From NCBI GenBank assembly GCA_039105265.1, contig JAPFFF010000007.1:4030001-4094000 (forward strand): a stretch of 64,000 bases of DNA, in the 5' to 3' direction. The DNA is from Tritrichomonas musculus. Its lineage: Eukaryota > Parabasalia > Tritrichomonadida > Tritrichomonadidae. The position numbers and the translations under genes are program-made. The notes beneath the pieces are model-generated. The model was not told the origin of the DNA, made no database searches, and worked only from the letters and a program-made list of their open reading frames with translations. Each line of letters opens with the position of its first letter. The stretch's first letter is position 1. This document shows, piece after piece, positions 57,595 through 64,000 of this stretch.

Positions 57595-57846
57595 TCAAAC
57601 CTTGTCCAGTATGGATTTGCCTATATCATTAGCTTTGCTTACGTAATTGAGTCCAGTGCTGATGGTGTCTACAACTGGTCCAACACCTGGTATGAAGTCG
57701 GCGATTGGCTTGATCCTATTGATGATCCCCTTTCCAATATCAACTGCCCTTGGGATGTTGCGGATGACAGTTTGAGCTGCATTCTTGAGCTTACTGCCGA
57801 CGTTCTTGAAAGCGTTCTTAATCTTCTTGAAGATGCCAATACCCAT
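57595..57846 (-). CDS. Small amphipathic virion protein candidate (M2, 83 residues)
   Basis: The start is the ATG at 57846 (MGIGIFKKIKNAFKNVGSK); the open frame upstream has no ATG. The FIPGVGPVVDTISTG turn is the same as in M1. It is head-to-head with the capsid gene, 47 bp apart. Confidence 0.65.
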   Translation of the reverse strand: MGIGIFKKIKNAFKNVGSKLKNAAQTVIRNIPRAVDIGKGIINRIKPIADFIPGVGPVVDTISTGLNYVSKANDIGKSILDKV

Positions 57847-57893
57847 TTGGTATATACAAAAATGTGATTTCAAGCTTTTTTCCAAGATACAAA

Positions 57894-59846
57894 ATGAGAT
57901 ACAGGAACGAAAGAGCTCACAATTTGAAATACGAGGTTGGGAATGTCAATGACACATTCCAGAAGATGCGAAATATCATCAATGTGAATGATGGTACCAG
58001 AAGCTTCTCATTTAGAACTGTCGATTGCCATGACCAGCCAGCCCCATTTCACCAAGGCCAGTACTCACAGATTTCATTAACACATCCCGACCACTTCATT
58101 AGCGATATCGACAAAGGCTTCCTCACATTCCACATCAAACTCGATTTGCAATTGAACACCGATTTGGCCAAATTGCAAGAGATCAATGATCCAAATAACT
58201 TCTATAAACTGTTTGTCGGATTTAAGTCCTCGAACCAATTATTTGACAGGCTCGAGATTCTCCATAACAATGTCAATGTCGGATATCAGCAAAATGAATG
58301 CATTCGCGAGGGCTTCCTATACTCGGTTTTGAAGCCAGAGACTGAGAAGATGCGTCGCAGATTCGTTCACAGCTTATGGGAGAACATCAGCAATTACAGT
58401 CAAACTCATGCTGGTTCATACGTTAATCTCAATAGCTTCAAGGATGGTGGTAAGACCACAACCGAATTCGACTTGAATGTACCATTTGATGACTTGCTTG
58501 CATTACAGGCATTTGACTTATTCCCCAACGGAATCATTGGTGATTTATCCATTAGATTCCAAGTCAGTCCAGCTGGTCTTGTTTGGGCTGCCATTGACCC
58601 ATACACGGTTGCTGAAGCCAAGGCATTCCTGGAAGATAATGATACCGTATCCCCAGAGGAACTCGATAAACTCAAACAAATCAAAGCTCATGGACATCTC
58701 AAACACCAATTCACTCAAATCGGTAATGAGGCTATCATCCCAGGACCTGGTGATAATCCAAATCCACCATCTCCCGAACCAACACCAACTAAATATCAAT
58801 TGAAGTATGAAGTTAGAGAACAATATGTATCTGCATCTGGAGGTGATTTCGATGATCTGATTGAAAATTGTTCATTAATCTTTGCATTTACAGATGAAGA
58901 GTTTACTGAACTTGGAATTGAAAAGACTGATGATAATAAAGCAATTTGCCAAGCTCATTATACCAAAGAACATGGTAAATTACCTCAACCATCACATGCA
59001 GGTCATGTTTACGTCAATTTCGTATCTAAAACCGAAGCTAATAAATTGATGAGTGCCCATTACTCATCACAACCAGCAACACTCACTGTTAACCGAATGA
59101 CCATCACTCTCTGTAAGTCCAACATGCAAGGCTATGGTGTTTGTGAAGCCACTCGTGCAAGCATTGAATCCATATTACGTGAAGGCCTAGTAATCCCATC
59201 TCAAAAGGTCGATTACCATGCATTCCCAATTGCAGCAGCCGCTAACGGAATCAAGTCTACATTGAATATCCCATTAATCAATGTCACAAGCATGTCATTG
59301 TTGTTCCCCAAGCACCACAATGATTTGACTGTATTTGAGAATCCGGTTTACCAAAACTGCTTTTTGAATATCGGTGGTAAGAACTTCCCAGATGAGAATG
59401 TCAGTACCATTGGCGCCAGATTCTTCGAAAGCCAATTAACAGCTGGAGACCTCGATGGTATCACACTCCAATGTTCAAAGGAATTCGAAGATAGCTTCAC
59501 CATGCCCAAGAACGATGAAAATGGTGTCCGATATCGCAATACATTGAGTGATGCCACATCATTTGTATTCAATGTCCAAACTGAACGTGCATCTGCTGGA
59601 TACTGTTATGATGGCTTAGATGGTGGCAAAGGCAATATCCAAATTCAAGTCAATGGTCAACCAATATTCACTGGTGATAATGATACATATTACAAGATTA
59701 TCGAACCAAGTGGAGCCATTGTTAGACCACCACCTGTACAACTCTGTTTATGCAGAGACACCTACTTCAAGCTCTCACTCGATGGCCTTGAATATATCGA
59801 TGATGAATCACCAGCTGGCTCACAAGTTGATCCAGAAATGGCATAA
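57894..59846 (+). CDS. Major capsid protein, double jelly-roll type (M2)
   Basis: The ATG at 57894 (MRYRNERAHNL) matches the M1 start. Of 650 residues, most are shared with M1: FRTVDCHDQPAPFHQGQYSQ, EILHNNVNVGYQQNECIREG, LNVPFDDLLALQAFDLFPNG and the IPGPGDNPNPPSPEPTPTK linker. The block after the linker (about 304-380) is the one also found, nearly unchanged at DNA level, in M1b. That DNA (58807-59045) looks more AT-rich than its M2 surroundings, so M2 may be the recipient rather than the donor. The C-terminus is slightly longer (SQVDPEMA). Confidence 0.82.
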   Translation: MRYRNERAHNLKYEVGNVNDTFQKMRNIINVNDGTRSFSFRTVDCHDQPAPFHQGQYSQISLTHPDHFISDIDKGFLTFHIKLDLQLNTDLAKLQEINDPNNFYKLFVGFKSSNQLFDRLEILHNNVNVGYQQNECIREGFLYSVLKPETEKMRRRFVHSLWENISNYSQTHAGSYVNLNSFKDGGKTTTEFDLNVPFDDLLALQAFDLFPNGIIGDLSIRFQVSPAGLVWAAIDPYTVAEAKAFLEDNDTVSPEELDKLKQIKAHGHLKHQFTQIGNEAIIPGPGDNPNPPSPEPTPTKYQLKYEVREQYVSASGGDFDDLIENCSLIFAFTDEEFTELGIEKTDDNKAICQAHYTKEHGKLPQPSHAGHVYVNFVSKTEANKLMSAHYSSQPATLTVNRMTITLCKSNMQGYGVCEATRASIESILREGLVIPSQKVDYHAFPIAAAANGIKSTLNIPLINVTSMSLLFPKHHNDLTVFENPVYQNCFLNIGGKNFPDENVSTIGARFFESQLTAGDLDGITLQCSKEFEDSFTMPKNDENGVRYRNTLSDATSFVFNVQTERASAGYCYDGLDGGKGNIQIQVNGQPIFTGDNDTYYKIIEPSGAIVRPPPVQLCLCRDTYFKLSLDGLEYIDDESPAGSQVDPEMA

Positions 59847-59870
59847 GAAATATGGCATTAGTGGTAAAAA

Positions 59871-59879
59871 TATTTTTGC
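59871..59879 (+). promoter_or_regulatory. TATTTTTGC motif before the Cys-rich gene
   Basis: The motif lies 9 bp before the ATG at 59889, in the 42-bp gap after the capsid gene. It supports 59889 over the non-ATG frame start upstream. Confidence 0.45.
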
Positions 59880-59888
59880 ACTTTGGAA

Positions 59889-60509
59889 ATGTCTCTCCAT
59901 AAGGCTAGAATTCTATCAAGTGAGAATGATGCGAGTGTTAAGCAAGAGCAGAATGTGAATATTAAGATCGCCGCGAATAGACCTCCACCAGTTCAACCGG
60001 TATCATACCCTCAAGTCCCACAGATGCAACCCCAAATGGGATATACTAAAGGTCTAAACCCCGAAGGGGTATACACGCAAAATGGCACACAGGATGCAAA
60101 TTTTACTACAGCCTCGACAACTGGTCCATATCCATCAGTTGCTCCAATAAACAGTCCACCGACCGATCGTTCATTAGACCCCGACACTGACGACTTGGGT
60201 ACCAAAAATAAATTCCTCGAGATATTGCTGAATATCTATGAGACCAATCCACTGAGGATGAACAACTATCTTGTGTGTCATAGCAACACGCTGATGGAGC
60301 TCATTAAGATACTCACTAAGGCTGACAAGGTTGAGCTGGTCATCAATGAGGATAGTGGGTGCACTGGTTGTGTTTCAAACTCGAAGTACATGAAAATCGA
60401 TAAGATATTGGTGTCCAAAAACGGGGTATCCAATGAGTTGAAATATGGATATAACCATGTATGGACCGAGCTCATAAGGCACTCGATATCACTCAAAATT
60501 TGTATTTAA
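59889..60509 (+). CDS. Cys-rich C-terminal domain protein (M2, 206 residues)
   Basis: A disordered Pro/Gln/Thr-rich N-terminal half (RPPPVQPVSYPQVPQMQPQ) precedes the conserved domain: helix pair (FLEILLNIYETNPLRMNNYL), VELVINEDSGCTGC, DKILVSKNGVSNELKYGYN and the end SISLKICI. Relatives are the 173-residue gene at 12443-12964 and the fragment at 28175-28294. The stop TAA is followed by ATTTGCATAAATG, the start region of the next tiny gene. Function unknown. Confidence 0.6.
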   Translation: MSLHKARILSSENDASVKQEQNVNIKIAANRPPPVQPVSYPQVPQMQPQMGYTKGLNPEGVYTQNGTQDANFTTASTTGPYPSVAPINSPPTDRSLDPDTDDLGTKNKFLEILLNIYETNPLRMNNYLVCHSNTLMELIKILTKADKVELVINEDSGCTGCVSNSKYMKIDKILVSKNGVSNELKYGYNHVWTELIRHSISLKICI

Positions 60510-60519
60510 ATTTGCATAA

Positions 60520-60669
60520 ATGTCCAGCGCAAGTGAAATCATTATGAATATACTATTGGGATTGATATTGGTGACCAATGTAGTTGAACTGCTATTGCTG
60601 GTATCGGTTACAGCTGAAGATGAACCACCTGAGCTGACTGATGAGCTGAGGCGCACACTATATGCGTAA
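60520..60669 (+). CDS. 49-residue single-pass membrane microprotein candidate
   Basis: MSSASEIIMNILLGLILVTN continues as VVELLLLVSV, a single hydrophobic segment (about 7-30), then an acidic tail (EDEPPELTDELRRTLYA). TTTGCATAA directly precedes the ATG, the same phrase as before the 192-residue gene. It sits in a tight same-strand series between the Cys-rich gene (10-bp gap) and the 63-residue gene. The membrane segment and context support a real gene, but no homologue is seen in the window. Confidence 0.5.
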   Translation: MSSASEIIMNILLGLILVTNVVELLLLVSVTAEDEPPELTDELRRTLYA

Positions 60670-60722
60670 GTGGCATCATCGCCACTTAGAGCTTTTCGCA
60701 TAAAAGCTTTATTTTTGATTAA

Positions 60723-60914
60723 ATGTTATATTACAAGCGCCTACAACCAACCCTTTTCGACTATACATCTATTGAATTATCAGACAGTTCCAGTGAAGAT
60801 CCAATTGATTTTGATACATTCGATATGTACCAGAAGCAGCAACCGGTTCCAAGAGATTCGATGTTAATGGGAGTTTCACTCCCACCCGCATCTTCGATGT
60901 TGATGCGGCTATGA
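60723..60914 (+). CDS. 63-residue protein overlapping the ATPase start
   Basis: MLYYKRLQPTLFDYTSIELS is followed by an acidic DSSSEDPIDFDTFDMYQK stretch. TATTTTTGATTAAATG lies at the start, and an ATGA overlap with the ATPase gene argues for a real, co-expressed gene. No domain recognised. Confidence 0.5.
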   Translation: MLYYKRLQPTLFDYTSIELSDSSSEDPIDFDTFDMYQKQQPVPRDSMLMGVSLPPASSMLMRL

Positions 60915-61777
60915 GTGAGGCCTATTCCAAGAATAGGGATAGAATCACGAATGCATCCATAAGGCCAATCGCTAATGGGATCTATGCGTGGTACAATACT
61001 TTGAACATACTGGTGGCGTCACAAGGCAAAGGCAAGAGCCATACAGTAATTCGCGATATCATTCAAATGAGTAGACTCAATAATGGGGGCTTTGGGGGAA
61101 CCCCTGAGGATTCGCAGAATCCGATCGCTGGTGCTCATGAGCCCATTGGGCTCTTCCACATGATCGTGTATGTGAGTAAGAACGGTATTATAAATGATTC
61201 CACATTTGAATCTCAACGCGAGCTCATCAACTTGCCCATTGAGGTCGTCGCTGATAGTAATGCAGAACGGTATTTGAAGGAGCTTGATCTATGGAAGGAG
61301 CTGTATAACAAATATAGCTCAGTTGGGAAGGCTACAGTTGAAGCGTCAGCTGGAGCAGACTTGTCTGCGACCGAGTCCAAGCTACAGCAGATGTTTGAGT
61401 TCCTCCATATCAACAAACTCGGGAAACCCAATGTACCACTCAACACCATAATCCTGTGCGAGGACTTCATTAAGAGCAAGCTGTTGAAATCAGCATACTT
61501 CACAAACTATATCACCCAGTTGCGTCATAAGAACTCAATCGTATACATCAACATCCAGTTCTTCAAGGGTGTTCCAACCGATTACAAAAATAACTGCACA
61601 TCATTCTTCATATTCAATGGGTTCTCGCGACAGAAACTCAATTACATATATCAGCAGGTGAGCATACCTTGTGAGTTCGAGGAGTTGTGGCAAAAATATA
61701 GGACCTTATCTGGACATGATTTCATATTGGTGAACACAGTTGAACATGATATGCAAGTGGTGTACTCAAAGGTTTAG
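60911..61777 (+). CDS. Genome-packaging ATPase, FtsK/HerA (A32-like) type
   Basis: The Walker A motif is ASQGKGKSHTV (about 36-46) and Walker B is NTIILCEDF (about 177-185), followed by a helix (LRHKNSIVYINIQFF) with the asparagine/glutamine sensor region typical of the family. At 288 residues it fits Polinton ATPases, which drive element DNA into capsids. It overlaps the 63-residue gene by 4 bp at its start and the convergent 159-residue gene by 4 bp at its end. Confidence 0.8.
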   Translation: MSEAYSKNRDRITNASIRPIANGIYAWYNTLNILVASQGKGKSHTVIRDIIQMSRLNNGGFGGTPEDSQNPIAGAHEPIGLFHMIVYVSKNGIINDSTFESQRELINLPIEVVADSNAERYLKELDLWKELYNKYSSVGKATVEASAGADLSATESKLQQMFEFLHINKLGKPNVPLNTIILCEDFIKSKLLKSAYFTNYITQLRHKNSIVYINIQFFKGVPTDYKNNCTSFFIFNGFSRQKLNYIYQQVSIPCEFEELWQKYRTLSGHDFILVNTVEHDMQVVYSKV

Positions 61778-62253
61778 GCAAACTCTGGGTCAGCATCCAA
61801 TACCAAATCCTGATGCTTGCCGATGAATACATCAGGTTCTGCAATATTGTATTTTTCACGTAATTTGGCAATGAGATCCTTGGTATTTATATTGGTTCTC
61901 TCAATCGAGTAGTTGTAATACGGGTATTCCTTGTATTCCTGCTTTTCGGTATTCCCATTTACGAAGAACTCCTGCATGTTGACACTCAATTTGCGTCTAC
62001 TATTGGATGTCAATTTGACAAATTCGAGGCTCATCTCCTTGAGCTTATTAGGGTAGAATCTAATGGTTTCAGTATCATTCTGGAGTGATACATATAGGAC
62101 CTTCGCGAGGTACAATGAGTTCTTCAAGTTGAATGGGAACTTGTCACATAATATCGCGAAATTGCATTGTGCAAATTCATCAGGCTTTGGCAATAGGGCT
62201 ACTAGTGTGTTGATGTATTCGTAGACATTGGAGTAGCTTGGAGTGGCTTCCAT
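61774..62253 (-). CDS. Hypothetical 159-residue protein near the right M2 end
   Basis: The sequence starts MEATPSYSNVYEYINTLVAL. The N-terminal half is helical (FPFNLKNSLYLAKVLYVSLQ). The C-terminal half has strands and a DLIAKLREKYNIAEPDVFIG segment. TGATTTTTTATCG upstream (complement 62262-62273) is the motif shared with the two genes next to the left TIR. That mirror arrangement suggests an early or terminus-linked role. No family recognised. Confidence 0.5.
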   Translation of the reverse strand: MEATPSYSNVYEYINTLVALLPKPDEFAQCNFAILCDKFPFNLKNSLYLAKVLYVSLQNDTETIRFYPNKLKEMSLEFVKLTSNSRRKLSVNMQEFFVNGNTEKQEYKEYPYYNYSIERTNINTKDLIAKLREKYNIAEPDVFIGKHQDLVLDADPEFA

Positions 62254-62341
62254 TTGGGATGCGATAAAAAATCAATATTCAAATATAAAAATAGGTTTTC
62301 CCAAAATCATCTGAGTCCCCAAATATGGAATATTTTTGTCT

Positions 62342-62460
62342 GTCATAGGTTGTCCCATAAGTGGTCCCATAAGTGGTCCCATAGGTGGGCCATAGGTGGT
62401 CCATAAGTGGGCCATAAGTGGTCCCATAGGTGGGCCATAGGTGGTCCATAAGTGGTCTAT
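62342..62460 (+). repeat. Short tandem array at the right M2 end
   Basis: Degenerate 11-12-bp units, CCATAAGTGGT and CCATAGGTGGG, repeat about ten times and run into the inner end of the right TIR. The left end has an unrelated 13-bp array at the same position, so the subterminal arrays evolve independently of the TIRs. Confidence 0.8.
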
Positions 62461-62712
62461 TTTTGGAATTTGTATGGGCCCGAATATGGGCGTTTTATGG
62501 GCGTTTTGGGGTAGTATGCGGTATGGGCACAAAATAGGGAACTCTATGTGGCCCCCGAATATGGGTCCGAATGTGGGGTCAAATGCAGGTTCAGAATATG
62601 GGGCTGTGGGTGTATGCTATTTTTGATATTTAGAAGGGGGCCAAAAAGGGGTCATTTTGGGCGTTTTAAGTGGGATTTATCTGGTCCCGATTATTGATAC
62701 CCCATCACTACT
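62412..62712 (-). repeat. M2 right terminal inverted repeat (301 bp)
   Basis: It is the inverse of 38757-39057 with no difference seen by eye. It ends CCCCATCACTACT at 62712, followed by the TTCGTG target duplication. Confidence 0.95.
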
Positions 62713-64000
62713 TTCGTGATTATATATTTGTAAAACCATACTTACCAGAAACCGATATACATGTGATATTTGATGTTAATTGGGGTTCTAACAAGGATTA
62801 CATTAACAATATTCAGCATTTTGATTTGATATTCAAGCCTTATGAAAAATATATGAGAGGATATAGAATGATGTTAGATAATGGATTATCTATTGTATGG
62901 TATGACCGTGGTGAATTTATGTTGTGTAATTCAAGTGGCAATACTCAATGGTTAATCAACGTCATTAAAGCACAAATCGAATCACCATTTATTAAAACTG
63001 CAAATGTTGTTGATGAAAATCCAGAACAAATCACAATTCAATGTACACAGAATGAAAGTGGTTGTGTAGTTCCTGATGATGATATAAGAAGAGTATTCAC
63101 AACCAAAAATATTATCGTCAAATTCAAACGAAATGCTGATGATGCATCATATGAAGAAGTTGAATACGAATACAGTTTATATAAAAGTTTGAATATGATT
63201 TACAAATCAACAAGCAATGAATTAATAAATATTAATTATAATACCCATATCGTTTCATTGAGAGCTGAGGATGATACACTAACCAATATTTATGATGCGT
63301 CTATCACATTAATCCGCAGCCGACCTGTGAATGATGATATGATTACTTCGGTGAAATATGTGAATGATAACTTTGCACTGAAGTCAAACGTCATAACAGA
63401 AGAACAACTAATAAAAAAATGTGCTATTGATTGCGGACCGATTACAGAGGGCGGTGAAATATCAATTCATTATCTAAAACTTGAAGATAAGGTAATTAAA
63501 CTGGAATACATAGTAGGTGATTATGCGCTATGTTTGGAAATAAGAATATTATTCTATGATACAGCCGCAAATCCTCATAACATTGTTCTTGTATTACATC
63601 AAAGAACTGTGTATTTCGACAATTTCAAATTCCCATTCTATTATGAAGACACTGTTGATATAACATCAGGAAGACCCCTGACATATAATTTCCCAATAGG
63701 CGGATATTCTTGGACAACTACTCAGGAATTATTAGATGCTAAACAAATATATTCAAGATGCATCATGTCCCGAGGTTATTTAGCAAAATATAAGGCTGCT
63801 ATTTACGGTGCACAATCAAACACAACAATCACTCATTACTCACCGATTGAATCATCAATGAACTCTGTTAGTGATTTCGTTATAGGTTCTCCTGTGTATA
63901 TGACAGGTAAGGTTTACAAACATGTTGGTGATGAATGGAAACCATCAACAGCTGATGATACAACTGATTGTATTTGTAGTGTCAAGACATCAGGAACATG
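62713..64000 (+). CDS. Fibre-like gene of M1b, part beyond the M2 insertion (runs off window)
   Basis: This part is collinear with M1a about 207-1494 in reverse complement. It begins with the second copy of the target hexamer and continues through FDVNWGSNKDYINNIQHFD, a NDNFALKSNVITEEQ segment and the conserved SPIESSMNSVSDFVIGSPVY domain. It is listed separately because M2 separates it from 37100-38756. The rest of M1b lies to the right of the window. Confidence 0.7.

Larger units (their letters stand above)
38757..62712. mobile_element. Polinton/Maverick M2, full length with TIRs and 6-bp TSD
   Basis: The element starts AGTAGTGATGGGG and ends CCCCATCACTACT, the 5'-AG...CT-3' ends of Polintons. 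It is bordered on both sides by TTCGTG (38751-38756 and 62713-62718). Length is 23,956 bp, within the normal 15-25 kb. It encodes PolB, integrase, packaging ATPase, major capsid protein, small virion proteins and a fibre-like protein. Base composition is visibly less AT-rich than M1 and the middle element. Most genes look whole; the block near 51-55 kb looks broken, with about three breaks. The TIRs appear identical, so the insertion is probably recent. Confidence 0.95.

Overview
The window is a nest of Polinton/Maverick-type virus-like DNA elements. I find no convincing ordinary host gene in it. The host is most likely a parabasalid protist such as Trichomonas vaginalis. This is inferred from the AT-rich DNA, intron-free compact genes, 5' gaps as short as 14-25 bp, frequent TAAA at or next to stop codons, and the known abundance of Mavericks in that lineage. 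The species cannot be proved from the sequence alone.

Layout. (1) 1-11330 is one end of a Polinton, called M1a here. It runs off the left edge and ends ...ATCACTACT. (2) 11331-28294 is a 17-kb segment with different content. It carries a protein-primed-type family B DNA polymerase, a D5-like SF3 helicase, a bZIP-like protein beside seven palindromic iterons, a possible penton-like protein and a 2090-residue fibre-like protein. I see no integrase, packaging ATPase or major capsid gene in it, and I treat it as a separate, unfamiliar virus-like lineage. (3) 28295-38756 is M1b, a close copy of M1a in inverted orientation. It begins AGTAGTGAT... and differs from M1a by an extra HNH endonuclease gene and an exchanged capsid segment. 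(4) 38757-62712 is M2, a second Polinton family, 23,956 bp long. It has 301-bp terminal inverted repeats that look identical and a 6-bp target duplication (TTCGTG), and it lies inside the fibre-like gene of M1b. (5) 62713-64000 is the continuation of M1b.

How the genes work together, from knowledge of the family. The M2 polymerase (exonuclease and polymerase motifs intact to the eye, plus OTU-like and HNH domains) would copy the linear element from its ends. The integrase would insert it with a 6-bp duplication. The major capsid protein, small amphipathic protein, small beta-rich protein, packaging ATPase and fibre-like protein would form a particle. M1a and M1b show the integrase, capsid and fibre part of the same set, but the MCP block is inverted relative to the integrase when compared with M2. 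Their polymerase and ATPase must lie outside the window, if present.

Order of events. An M1 copy landed next to or in older element DNA: a fragment of a Polinton-type Cys-rich gene abuts the M1b terminus. M2 later landed in M1b. The near identity of M1a with M1b and of the two M2 TIRs points to recent activity. M2 looks mostly whole, with a few breaks confined to the 51-55 kb structural block. M1a and M1b look whole in the parts seen, apart from the M2 insertion. All identities quoted are by-eye estimates.
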